Origin: Tannerella sp.
Lineage (GTDB): Bacteria; Bacteroidota; Bacteroidia; Bacteroidales; Tannerellaceae
Length of the DNA stretch: 14,062 nucleotides
Direction: 5' to 3'
NCBI GenBank assembly: GCA_031279875.1
Contig: JAITHS010000124.1
Span: forward strand, 1-14,062
Every line of letters starts with the position of its first letter. The first letter of the stretch is position 1. The notes beneath the pieces were generated by a model. That model did not search any database, was not told the origin of the DNA, and saw nothing but the letters and a program-made list of their open reading frames with translations. Of the stretch, positions 1 through 8,085 are shown one piece after another. A program made the position numbers and the translations under genes.

Positions 1-216
1 TACCGTCATATTGTCAGGTTTGAAACGGAAAAAGACATCGCTCCGTGTCCCGACAGTACTTATACGTTCCTGACGAATGCGTATTTTGTATTGGGCGACA
101 ATCGCGGCAATTCCATCGATAGTCGTTATTGGGGATTTGTTCCGCAAGACGCAATAATCGGCAAAGCCGTATATGTCTATTTCTCCAAAAAAGCCAATCG
201 GAGACGAATCAGGTGA
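1..216 (+). CDS. lepB: Signal peptidase I, C-terminal part (5' end outside window)
   Basis: This is the last 71 residues of a type I signal peptidase, the membrane-bound serine/lysine protease that cuts signal peptides from exported proteins. The frame is open from base 1 and ends at TGA 214-216. The family's C-terminal signature is present: GDNR at residues 32-35 of the fragment, then NSIDSRYWGFVP at 37-48 and IIGKA at 52-56. A basic tail (KKANRRRIR) follows. The catalytic serine and lysine, and the N-terminal membrane anchor, lie upstream of the window, so activity cannot be judged. No terminator hairpin is visible after the stop. The next gene has its own promoter, so this is probably the end of a separate transcript. 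Confidence 0.93.
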   Translation, partial: YRHIVRFETEKDIAPCPDSTYTFLTNAYFVLGDNRGNSIDSRYWGFVPQDAIIGKAVYVYFSKKANRRRIR

Positions 217-230
217 AAACAATGACGGTA

Positions 231-250
231 CGAAGAACCGAAGAACCGAA
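231..250. repeat. Short tandem repeat, 8-bp unit, 2.5 copies
   Basis: The unit CGAAGAAC occurs at 231-238 and 239-246, and a third copy starts with CGAA at 247-250. It lies in the gap between lepB and the next gene, upstream of the promoter. No function is evident. It could be slippage-prone spacer DNA. Confidence 0.7.
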
Positions 251-286
251 AAGAAGACGACAATCCCATTATTTTTTTTTGTAAGA

Positions 287-318
287 TTTGTATTTTTGTC
301 AAAATTTTGCTATTTTTG
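287..318 (+). promoter_or_regulatory. Bacteroidota-type promoter (TTTG / TAnnTTTG)
   Basis: TTTG at 287-290 (-33 element) is followed after 20 nt by TATTTTTG at 311-318 (-7 element), a full match to the TTTG-N19-21-TAnnTTTG consensus of the Bacteroidota primary sigma factor. Transcription would start near 325, about 14 nt before the ATG at 339. A second copy of TATTTTTG lies at 291-298 but has no well-spaced -33 box. This promoter probably drives the small membrane protein gene and the genes after it. Confidence 0.65.
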
Positions 319-338
319 CGGGTCTAAATTTATAATTT

Positions 339-707
339 ATGGAAAATATCGGCGACTGGTTTTATATAGTCATACTTATTATAGCGGCGATAAGCAGTTT
401 GTTTGGCGTAAAAGGCAAAAAACGGCAACAACAACCGGAATTAGAAGAGCAACCTTCTATAGATGAGACGGTTACAAAACGTGCGCCGGTACGTAAAAAA
501 CGTACCGAAATGGTGAAACCTGCCTACCAAACTCTCGAAGACGGCGACGCTTACTCGTCGGCAATGAAAAGAACTGATGCAGATAGCATTGATACTATGC
601 TTTATGAAGAACCGGCAGCGGTTTTTACGCTCGAAGACACGCCGGAAGACCATGACGCATGGCGAAAAGCACTTATTTACAGCGAAATACTAAAACAAAA
701 ATACTGA
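339..707 (+). CDS. Small single-pass membrane protein, function unknown
   Basis: A 122-aa protein with one clear hydrophobic segment at about residues 7-24, followed at once by basic residues (KGKKRQQQ). This suggests an N-out, C-in inner-membrane anchor with a charged, low-complexity cytoplasmic tail. The C-terminus (WRKALIYSEILKQKY) resembles the conserved ending I recall for small uncharacterised Bacteroidales proteins; that is memory, not a search. The ATG at 339 sits about 14 nt after the predicted transcription start and is preceded by an A/T-rich leader, normal for this phylum. The stop TGA (705-707) shares its A with the ATG of the rhamnosidase-like gene, so translation of the two may be coupled. 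I do not recognise a function. Confidence 0.75.
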   Translation: MENIGDWFYIVILIIAAISSLFGVKGKKRQQQPELEEQPSIDETVTKRAPVRKKRTEMVKPAYQTLEDGDAYSSAMKRTDADSIDTMLYEEPAAVFTLEDTPEDHDAWRKALIYSEILKQKY

Positions 708-3700
708 TGAAAAATTTTCTCGCAATTGTTCTTACGGCAATCGTAATCGTAACAGCCTGCACCGGCGGCGACCGCTTTGCCGCTATCGAAAAAGGCTTTC
801 TAACTCCGCCCGACAGCATCAAAACCGGTGTTTACTGGTATTGGATTAACGACCATATATCGGTTGAAGGGGTTGTAAAAGACATCCAAGCCATGAAAAA
901 AGCCGGTATCAATCGCGCTTTCATCGGCAGCAACATCGTAAGCGGTAATTATTTCGGAAAGGTCAAAGTCTTTTCCGACGAGTGGTATGACGTGCTTCAC
1001 GCTGCAATGAAAGAAGCTACGCGCCTTAATATCGAACTGGGACTTTTCAACTGTCCGGGGTGGAGTCAGTCGGGAGGACCGTGGATAAAACCCGAACAAT
1101 CAATGCGTTATCTCACATCTTCCGAATTGCGTGTCAAAGGACCACAAAAAATATCTCAAAAACTCGAACAGCCGACAGATTTTTTTCAGGATGTTAAAGT
1201 TATAGCCTTTCCGGTAAAACCCGACTTTGGCGTTAATTTGCTGACATCCAAAGGAGTACGTTTTTATCCGCACAATATCCGTACAAATACGCCGGAAGCA
1301 AAATATGTTATTTCCGAAGCCGAAGCAAGTCTCGACATATCGCTGCCGCAGGAAGAAATTGTCCGCAGCATAATCATAAAACCGGCAGGACATTTGAATG
1401 TCAATATCGAAGTGCAAGTAAAGGAAGGCGCTGAATATAAAGATATTACAAAGTTCGCTGCCGTACGTACACGATTTGACGTCAATACCGGTTTCAAACC
1501 ATTCTCGCCCGTAGCCATCGCGGTTGAAGACACACAAGGCAAAGATATACGCCTCAAATTCAAGAACAACGGCGGCGAAAACCGTATTGCGGAGATAATT
1601 TTGAGTACCTCATCGGTTGTTGACCGTTTTGCGGAGAAAACTCTTGCCAAAGTATGCGAAGGCAATTTGCCGTCATGGGATTATTATACTTGGGGAGAAG
1701 CGCAAAAAGCGCCCGAAAAAGGATTTCCTACGACCGACGTGCAGGATATTTCGCAAAAAATGACAGCCGACGGCATCTTGACGTGGGATGTGCCGGAAGG
1801 AGAATGGATAATACTGCGTACGGGAATGGCTATCACAGGCATCAAAAACGCGCCCGCCTCGCCCGAAGGCACCGGTTTGGAAGTAGATAAGATGAACAAA
1901 GACTACATGGAACCTCATTTTAACGGCTTTCTGGGCAAGATAATGGAACGCATCCCCGCCGAAGACCGCCAATCGTTGAAAATAGTAGTAGAAGACAGTT
2001 ATGAAATGGGCAGTCAGAACTTTACCGATGGTTTTTTGGACGATTTCAAACAACGCTACGGATATGATGCGACGCCGTTTCTGCCTGTTTTCGACGGATA
2101 TGTAATCGGTAGCCCCGATATTTCGGAACGCTTCCTGTGGGATTTGCGACGCCTTATTGCCGACAAAGTTTCTTACGACTATGTAGGCGGGCTGCGCGAA
2201 GTGAGCCATAAGCACGGACTTACTACATGGCTCGAAAACTACGGACATTGGGGCTTTCCGGGTGAATTTCTGCAATACGGCGGGCAGTCGGACGAAATCG
2301 GCGGCGAGTTCTGGGACGGTCAAAGCACTAACCGCTACGAAAACCGTATCGCCGCTTCATGCGCTCATACCTACGGCAAACCGCGTGTATCGGCAGAATC
2401 GTTTACCAGCGGCGGACCTGCTTATACCCGCTTTCCGCGCAACTTCAAAAGTCTCGGCGACTGGTCGTTTACCGAAGGCATCAACCAGTCGGTCTTTCAC
2501 GTCTATATACAGCAACCTTACGAAAACGATTACCCCGGCATTGATGCGTGGTTTGGCAACGAGTTTAACCGCAAAAACACGTGGTTCGGCATGTTCGACC
2601 TCTTCACGCTTTATGTCAAACGCTGTAACTTTATGCTCCAACAGGGCTTGAACGTTGCCGATGTGGCTTATTTCATCGGCGAAGAAGCGCCGAAGATGAC
2701 CGGCCCCAATGTGAGCGGTGAAGCCCAAAATCCGTTCGGCAATGCAGGCGTTGAAACAAAGATATCCGATTATCTCAAACTGCCCAAAGGATATGATTAC
2801 GACTATATCAACGCCGAAGTCATTATTCGCGATATGACAGTCAAAAACGGACTGCTGACACTGCCTCACGGCACATCGTACCGTATTTTGGTGCTGCCGC
2901 CGCAAACGTCTATGCGCCCCGAATTGCTGGAAAAAATCGAACGGTTAGTCGCCGACGGCGGAGTTGTTCTCGGACCGGCACCCGACAGAACGCCGAGTTT
3001 GCAAAACTATCCCGCATCGGAACTCAAAGTGCAGGAAATAAGCAAAAATATGTGGGGCGAAAAGGCCGAACACCGTCGCCAATACGGTAAAGGATTAATT
3101 TTCAACACAGCAACCATTGAGGAAGTGTTGAAAGAACTGAATATCAAGCCCGACTGTATTTATGACAGCGACAAGGCGCTTTATACTCATCGCACGGTTG
3201 ACGGTTCGGAAGTGTATTTCATTTCTAATCAGACAGATAAAGATATGGATTTGCAGGCGTCTTTCAGAGTTAGCGGTTTACAGCCCGAACTGTGGGACGC
3301 CGTTACCGGTAGCCGTCGCCCTCTACCGCAATACACTGAAAATGAAGGTATTATAACTATACCGCTACATTTTGACCCGTCAGGCAGCGCATTTATAGTT
3401 TTCAGAAATAATTCTTCCGGGAATAAAAATAATGACGCACGTAATTATCCGCCATATCGGGAAATCACCACCGTTACAACTCCTTGGGAAGTAACCTTTG
3501 AAGCCGATTCTCTCCATCGCGGGCCTGCCAAACCTGTAATATTCAATACATTAACGGATTGGTCTCAAAACGAATCCCCCGAAATCAAATATTATTCCGG
3601 CACAGCGGTTTACAAAACCAAGTTTTCGGTTACAAGTTCTCAATTACCGAAAACCAAAAACTCCATATTCCTCAAATTCGATATGGTAACGGCAATGGCC

Positions 3701-3964
3701 AAAGTAACTCTCAACGGCAAATATGTCGGTGGATTATGGACGGCGCCATATCGTCTTGACGTAACGGATATATTAAAGGAAGGCGAAAACAGTCTGACCG
3801 TCGAAGTAGCAAGCACATGGCGCAACCGCATCATCGGCGACATGCAACTGCCCGAAGCCGACCGCCGCATAAAAGCTATCTACGGCAATTTCAAACCCGA
3901 TATGCCTCTTCAACCGTCAGGTTTGACCGGCGAAGTGAAGATAGTAACGACCTCCGATTTGTAG
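707..3964 (+). CDS. GH106-type alpha-L-rhamnosidase-like glycoside hydrolase, lipoprotein
   Basis: A 1085-aa exported hydrolase. The ATG at 707 is chosen over an in-frame ATG at 659 because it begins a lipoprotein signal peptide, with lipobox VTAC and lipidated Cys18; the upstream start would bury it and overlap the previous gene. The N-terminal catalytic region carries GH106-like features: PPDSIKTGVYWYWINDHIS near residue 31, then DIQAMKKAGINRAFIG. Two conserved acidic sites, Glu433 in EDSYEMG and Glu564 in VSAESFTSGG, are 131 residues apart and are the likely catalytic pair, by analogy with the Bacteroides rhamnosidase BT0986. A beta-sandwich-like insert lies around 200-305, a Rossmann-like region around 725-770, and a GH2-like sugar-binding jelly roll at about 920-1080. 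Likely substrate is alpha-L-rhamnose in pectic rhamnogalacturonan; the exact linkage cannot be told. Only one acidic residue follows the lipidated Cys closely, so surface export is uncertain. Confidence 0.87.
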   Translation: MKNFLAIVLTAIVIVTACTGGDRFAAIEKGFLTPPDSIKTGVYWYWINDHISVEGVVKDIQAMKKAGINRAFIGSNIVSGNYFGKVKVFSDEWYDVLHAAMKEATRLNIELGLFNCPGWSQSGGPWIKPEQSMRYLTSSELRVKGPQKISQKLEQPTDFFQDVKVIAFPVKPDFGVNLLTSKGVRFYPHNIRTNTPEAKYVISEAEASLDISLPQEEIVRSIIIKPAGHLNVNIEVQVKEGAEYKDITKFAAVRTRFDVNTGFKPFSPVAIAVEDTQGKDIRLKFKNNGGENRIAEIILSTSSVVDRFAEKTLAKVCEGNLPSWDYYTWGEAQKAPEKGFPTTDVQDISQKMTADGILTWDVPEGEWIILRTGMAITGIKNAPASPEGTGLEVDKMNKDYMEPHFNGFLGKIMERIPAEDRQSLKIVVEDSYEMGSQNFTDGFLDDFKQRYGYDATPFLPVFDGYVIGSPDISERFLWDLRRLIADKVSYDYVGGLREVSHKHGLTTWLENYGHWGFPGEFLQYGGQSDEIGGEFWDGQSTNRYENRIAASCAHTYGKPRVSAESFTSGGPAYTRFPRNFKSLGDWSFTEGINQSVFHVYIQQPYENDYPGIDAWFGNEFNRKNTWFGMFDLFTLYVKRCNFMLQQGLNVADVAYFIGEEAPKMTGPNVSGEAQNPFGNAGVETKISDYLKLPKGYDYDYINAEVIIRDMTVKNGLLTLPHGTSYRILVLPPQTSMRPELLEKIERLVADGGVVLGPAPDRTPSLQNYPASELKVQEISKNMWGEKAEHRRQYGKGLIFNTATIEEVLKELNIKPDCIYDSDKALYTHRTVDGSEVYFISNQTDKDMDLQASFRVSGLQPELWDAVTGSRRPLPQYTENEGIITIPLHFDPSGSAFIVFRNNSSGNKNNDARNYPPYREITTVTTPWEVTFEADSLHRGPAKPVIFNTLTDWSQNESPEIKYYSGTAVYKTKFSVTSSQLPKTKNSIFLKFDMVTAMAKVTLNGKYVGGLWTAPYRLDVTDILKEGENSLTVEVASTWRNRIIGDMQLPEADRRIKAIYGNFKPDMPLQPSGLTGEVKIVTTSDL

Positions 3965-3981
3965 CCACAAAAACATATTTC

Positions 3982-5499
3982 ATGACAACAGAAAAAAATA
4001 ACAGCAGAAAAAAAATCGAAACAATTATTATTCCCGATGCAGGAAAAGCGCAACCACAGGCTTTGGAACTCGAAAAAGCAGTGCTGGGGGCGCTGATGCT
4101 CGAAAAAGACGCTATCTCAAATATCAGCGACATACTGCGTTCGGAATGTTTTTATGACAAACGTAACGAATTGATATACAAGGCTATAACAGACCTGTCG
4201 GCACGTAACGACGGCGTTATCGACATACTGACCGTCAGAGAGCAGTTGAAACGTAACGGCGACCTCGAAGCCGTTGGCGGCACTTCTTATCTTGCCGAAC
4301 TTACAAGCAACGTTCAGAGTTCGCTACACATCGATTTTCATGCTAAAATAATTGTTCAAAAACATATCGCCCGCGAACTCATCAAGTTTGCCGGTCGCGT
4401 ACAGGGCAACGCTTTCGACGAAACTATCGACATCGACGATTTGATGCAGGATGCCGAAAAAGGTCTCTTTGAGATAGCCCAGCGCAACATCAAAAAAGAC
4501 GCCGTACAGATAGATTCTGTTATCAGCGAGGCTATCAAAGTAATAGCCAAGGCGGGCGAACAAAAAGAAGGTATCAGCGGTTTGAGTAGCGGATTTACGG
4601 CTCTTGACAAGATAACGTCGGGCTGGCAAAATTCCGACCTTATCATCATCGCCGCACGTCCTGCTATGGGCAAAACGGCTTTCGTGCTGTCGATGGCTAA
4701 AAATATGGCCGTACAATTTAAAATACCAGTCGCTTTCTTCTCTTTGGAGATGAGTAATATACAGTTAGTCAACCGTTTAATAACCAACACGTGTGAAATA
4801 TCCGGCGACAAAATCAAAAGCGGGCGTCTCGAAAGGCACGAATGGAAGCAGTTGGAAGTAAAAGTTAACGACCTGTATTCCGCTCCTTTGTATGTTGACG
4901 ATACTCCGAGCCTGTCGGTTTTTGAGCTTCGCAGCAAGGCGCGCCGTTTAGTGCGTGAAAACGGTATCAAATGTATCATAATCGACTATCTGCAATTGAT
5001 GACGGCAAGCGGTATGACAAAAATGAGTGATAACCGTCAAAACGAGGTCAGCACAATATCACGGTCGCTTAAAAGTCTTGCCAAAGAATTGAATATCCCC
5101 ATAATAGCGCTTTCGCAGTTGAATCGTAGCGTAGAATCGCGTGCCGGAGCCGAAGGTAAACGCCCGCAACTATCAGACCTTCGCGAATCGGGCGCCATAG
5201 AACAGGATGCCGATATGGTTTGTTTTATTCATCGCCCTGAATATTACCATATTACGGAATCGTCTGACGGTAAGGATTTAAGAGGCTTGGCCGAAATTAT
5301 CGTCGCCAAACATCGAAACGGCGCTATCGGCGAGTTATGGCTACGGTTTGAAAGCAATCTGGTAAGGTTCATGAATCCGTCGGAAGGCGCCGTCAGTATA
5401 TTGCACGAATCGAAAGTCAATTATCAGGGCGACAGCGAGCCGATTCAAAGCCTTGCCGGTAATGAAAATTTTGTTTCCGACGGCGGTTTTCCATTTTAA
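3982..5499 (+). CDS. dnaB: Replicative DNA helicase DnaB
   Basis: A 505-aa hexameric helicase that unwinds DNA at the replication fork and recruits primase. The N-terminal DnaB domain starts near residue 27 (ALELEKAVLGALMLEKDAI). The RecA-like ATPase domain has Walker A ARPAMGKT at 225-232, Walker B IIIDYLQL with Asp335, the LSQLNR motif at 377-382, and KHRNG at 443-447 with the probable arginine finger Arg445. Length is normal and no intein or insertion is present. The frame is open back to 3817, but the ATG at 3982 is preferred: it avoids overlapping the rhamnosidase-like gene by about 150 bases and gives the expected N-terminus. It starts 17 nt after the previous stop, and no good promoter is visible in that gap, so transcription probably reads through from upstream or starts inside the previous gene. 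Confidence 0.97.
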   Translation: MTTEKNNSRKKIETIIIPDAGKAQPQALELEKAVLGALMLEKDAISNISDILRSECFYDKRNELIYKAITDLSARNDGVIDILTVREQLKRNGDLEAVGGTSYLAELTSNVQSSLHIDFHAKIIVQKHIARELIKFAGRVQGNAFDETIDIDDLMQDAEKGLFEIAQRNIKKDAVQIDSVISEAIKVIAKAGEQKEGISGLSSGFTALDKITSGWQNSDLIIIAARPAMGKTAFVLSMAKNMAVQFKIPVAFFSLEMSNIQLVNRLITNTCEISGDKIKSGRLERHEWKQLEVKVNDLYSAPLYVDDTPSLSVFELRSKARRLVRENGIKCIIIDYLQLMTASGMTKMSDNRQNEVSTISRSLKSLAKELNIPIIALSQLNRSVESRAGAEGKRPQLSDLRESGAIEQDADMVCFIHRPEYYHITESSDGKDLRGLAEIIVAKHRNGAIGELWLRFESNLVRFMNPSEGAVSILHESKVNYQGDSEPIQSLAGNENFVSDGGFPF

Positions 5500-5514
5500 A
5501 AAAGCATTTTAAAA
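5492..5514. repeat. Paired CATTTTAAAA direct repeats before kdgK
   Basis: Two identical 10-bp copies at 5492-5501 and 5505-5514, 13 bp apart start to start, each containing the palindrome TTTTAAAA. The first overlaps the dnaB stop codon; the second ends 9 nt before the kdgK ATG. They could be a regulatory site or simple A/T-rich leader sequence. Confidence 0.5.
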
Positions 5515-5523
5515 GTTAAAAAT

Positions 5524-6567
5524 ATGAATAAAAAAGTTATAACATTTGGAGAAATAATGCTGCGGTTAGCGACACCGGGGTATCTGCGTTTCTCACAGGC
5601 ACATTCTTACGACGCTACTTTTGGCGGCGGAGAAGCCAATGTAGCCGTGTCGCTGGCAAACTATGGTCTTGATACCGAGTTTGTTACGCGATTGCCGGTT
5701 AATGATATTGCGGAAGCATGTATAAAGTCGTTGCGCTCACATAATGTAGGCGTCAGGCATATCATTCGCGGCGGCGAGCGTGTCGGTATCTATTTCCTTG
5801 AAACAGGGGCTGTTTCGAGGGCTTCAAAGGTTGTTTACGACCGTGCAGGCTCTTCAATCGCTACCGTCGAGAAAGGGATGATTGACTGGCAGGCGGTTTT
5901 TGACGGAGCGTCGTGGTTTCACTGGACAGGTATCACACCGGCGCTGTCACAAAGCGCTGCCGACGTGTGTTTAGAGGCCGTCAAAGCGGCTAATGCGCTG
6001 GGTATCACCGTGTCGTGCGACCTTAACTATCGCAAAAACCTGTGGCGCTACGGTCTTTCGGCTTCGGAAGTGATGCCTGCTCTGGTTGAGGGTTGCGACA
6101 TTATTCTGGGTAATGAAGAAGACTGTGAGAAAGTGTTCGGTATCAAGCCGTTAGACTTTGATGCGTCGGCTACCGGCGGCGAAGTTCAAGCCGCCGAATT
6201 CGAATCGGTCTGCAAACAGATGATAAGCCGTTTCCCGCGCTGTCGCAAGATGATTGTTACCCTGCGCGGCTCTGTAAACGCTAATCATAACACTTGGGGT
6301 GGCGTCCTTTATTCGGACGAAACACTCAAACAATCAAAGCGTTACGACATTACGCATATCGTTGACCGCGTAGGCGGCGGCGATTCCTTTATGGGCGGAC
6401 TGATTTACGGTCTGCTGACATATCCTGCCGATGACCAACGCGCTCTCGACTTTGCCGTCGCTGCTTCTTGCCTCAAACATACTGTCTATGGCGATTTCAA
6501 CCTCGTAACCGTTGCCGAAGTCGAAAATTTGATGAAAGGCGACGGATCGGGACGTGTGGTTAGATAG
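5524..6567 (+). CDS. kdgK: 2-dehydro-3-deoxygluconokinase (KDG kinase), PfkB family
   Basis: A 347-aa ribokinase/PfkB-fold sugar kinase that would phosphorylate 2-dehydro-3-deoxy-D-gluconate with ATP to KDPG, the last kinase step of hexuronate breakdown before aldol cleavage. The N-terminus KVITFGEIMLRLATPG is typical of KdgK. PfkB signature 1 is FGGGEANVAV at 33-42. The region GIYFLETGAVSRASKVVYDR fits the substrate-binding segment of KDG kinases. DLNYRKNLW precedes the ATP region, and signature 2 is DRVGGGDSF at 281-289, with Asp287 the catalytic base. The gene starts 24 nt after dnaB and is followed after 37 nt by a hexuronate-type transporter, which supports the substrate call. KDPG aldolase is not next to it. 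A related ketohexose or fructose kinase is the main alternative. Confidence 0.85.
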   Translation: MNKKVITFGEIMLRLATPGYLRFSQAHSYDATFGGGEANVAVSLANYGLDTEFVTRLPVNDIAEACIKSLRSHNVGVRHIIRGGERVGIYFLETGAVSRASKVVYDRAGSSIATVEKGMIDWQAVFDGASWFHWTGITPALSQSAADVCLEAVKAANALGITVSCDLNYRKNLWRYGLSASEVMPALVEGCDIILGNEEDCEKVFGIKPLDFDASATGGEVQAAEFESVCKQMISRFPRCRKMIVTLRGSVNANHNTWGGVLYSDETLKQSKRYDITHIVDRVGGGDSFMGGLIYGLLTYPADDQRALDFAVAASCLKHTVYGDFNLVTVAEVENLMKGDGSGRVVR

Positions 6568-6604
6568 TGATTAGTGGTTAATAATATCTAAAACAATAAT
6601 AAGT

Positions 6605-8083
6605 ATGACAAAATCAATTTCTAAAATGACTTCTTTTCGTTGGGTCATCTGCGCAATGCTATTTTTTGCAACAACGATTAATTACCTTGACCGTCAGGTT
6701 CTTTCACTGACGTGGGACGAGTTTATCAAGCCCGAATTTCACTGGGACGAATCGCATTACGGACTTATCACGGCCGTATTCTCGATCTTCTATGCTATCT
6801 GTATGCTGTTTGCAGGCCGGTTTGTAGAGTGGATGGGTACTAAAAAAGGTTTCCTCTGGTCTATCGGAGTATGGAGCGTGGGCGCCTGTTTGCACGCAGC
6901 CTGCGGTGTAGTTACCGAGTTTCAAGTAGGACTGCACAGCGCCGCCGAATTGACGGCTGCAACAGGCGACGTGGCCGTAATTATTGCAACCGTCAGCATG
7001 TGGTGCTTTCTGGTGGCGAGATGTATTCTGGCTCTCGGCGAAGCGGGTAACTTCCCCGCAGCAATCAAAGCCACAGCCGAGTATAACCCCAAAAAAGACC
7101 GCGCTTTCTCAACGTCTATTTTCAACGCCGGCGCCTCTATCGGAGCGCTCTTCGCTCCTCTCTCTATACCTCCGTTAGCAAAGGCTTTCGGCTGGGAAAT
7201 GGCTTTCGTCATAATAGGTGTGCTGGGCTTTATCTGGATGGCGTTCTGGGTATTTCTCTACGACAAACCTAACCAAAGCCGCCGCGTCAACGCCGCCGAA
7301 CTCGAATATATCGAACAGGATAAGCATGAAACTGCCGGACAGACTGCTTCCGGTCTGACTGCTTCTACCAAAGCCGTTACCGAAGAAAAGAAGATGCCGT
7401 TTCTTGATTGCTTCAAATTTAAGCAGACATGGGCTTTTGCGGTCGGTAAGTTTATGACCGACGGAGTGTGGTGGTTTTTCCTCTTCTGGACGCCTTCTTA
7501 CCTGAATATGCAGTTCGGCATCAAGACTTCCGAAGGTCTCGGTATGGCGCTGATATTCACGCTTTACGCTATCGTTACGGCGCTGTCTATTCTGGGCGGT
7601 AAACTGCCTACTATCTTTATCAACCGCAGCGGTCAAAATCCTTACGCGGCACGAATGAAAGCGATGCTGATATTCGCATTCTTTCCGTTATTTGTGCTTC
7701 TCGCGCAACCGATGGGGATGCAGTTTGCCGATCTCGGACGCAATGCCGCATGGATACCGGTGCTTCTCATCTCAATGGGCTGCGCGGCACATCAGGCGTG
7801 GAGCGCTAATCTGTTTTCAACTATCGGAGACATGTTTCCAAAAGGTGCTATCGCTACCGTTACAGGTATCGGAGGCATGGCAGGCGGCATAGGCTCGATG
7901 ATTTTGCAGTTCGGAGCCGGCAAACTCTTTGTCTATGCCGGCGATACCAACATGCAGTTTTTTGGCTTCGACGGCAAACCCGCCGGATATTTCATTATCT
8001 TCTGCTTCTGCGCCGTAGCCTATCTCATCGGCTGGTGTATTATGAAATCGTTAGTGCCTAAATATAAACCTATTACTGTATAA
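6605..8083 (+). CDS. exuT: MFS transporter, anion:cation symporter family, probable hexuronate importer
   Basis: A 492-aa inner-membrane permease with about 12 hydrophobic segments. It shows ACS-family (ExuT/GudP-like) hallmarks: NYLDRQVLS at 26-34 in the first helix, a motif A-like GRFVEWMGTKKG at 71-82, and LGEAGNFPAAIKATAEY at 144-160. It is longer than the roughly 430-residue E. coli ExuT. The extra length is partly a segment between helices 3 and 4 (about 100-120), a central cytoplasmic loop at about 222-265 rich in Thr, Ala and Lys, and an extended loop near 445-458. It would import galacturonate or glucuronate with protons, matching the upstream KDG kinase. Substrate cannot be fixed from sequence; a sugar acid such as galactonate is possible. 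Its stop lies only 2 nt before the nitroreductase ATG. Confidence 0.8.
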   Translation: MTKSISKMTSFRWVICAMLFFATTINYLDRQVLSLTWDEFIKPEFHWDESHYGLITAVFSIFYAICMLFAGRFVEWMGTKKGFLWSIGVWSVGACLHAACGVVTEFQVGLHSAAELTAATGDVAVIIATVSMWCFLVARCILALGEAGNFPAAIKATAEYNPKKDRAFSTSIFNAGASIGALFAPLSIPPLAKAFGWEMAFVIIGVLGFIWMAFWVFLYDKPNQSRRVNAAELEYIEQDKHETAGQTASGLTASTKAVTEEKKMPFLDCFKFKQTWAFAVGKFMTDGVWWFFLFWTPSYLNMQFGIKTSEGLGMALIFTLYAIVTALSILGGKLPTIFINRSGQNPYAARMKAMLIFAFFPLFVLLAQPMGMQFADLGRNAAWIPVLLISMGCAAHQAWSANLFSTIGDMFPKGAIATVTGIGGMAGGIGSMILQFGAGKLFVYAGDTNMQFFGFDGKPAGYFIIFCFCAVAYLIGWCIMKSLVPKYKPITV

Positions 8084-8085
8084 TT

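Noticed and set aside
173..466. 97-codon + strand frame across the lepB 3' end and the next gene
   Set aside because: It overlaps two better-supported genes in another frame, crosses the promoter, and has low-complexity composition.
659..706. Upstream ATG extending the rhamnosidase-like gene by 16 residues
   Set aside because: It would place charged residues before the lipoprotein signal peptide and overlap the preceding gene; the ATG at 707 gives a normal signal peptide.
1673..2323. 216-codon minus-strand frame within the rhamnosidase-like gene
   Set aside because: It is the antisense shadow of a strongly supported gene, with no recognisable domain.
2357..2905. 182-codon minus-strand frame within the rhamnosidase-like gene
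   Set aside because: It is antisense to conserved GH106 sequence and has no recognisable domain.
3817..3981. Upstream ATG extending dnaB by 55 residues
   Set aside because: The extension lies inside the rhamnosidase-like gene, is basic and low in hydrophobicity, and is not part of the DnaB family.
7341..7370. Apparent 15-bp duplication in the central loop of the transporter gene
   Set aside because: Only the 9-bp core GACTGCTTC repeats; the flanks differ, so it is more likely chance in a Thr/Ala-rich loop.
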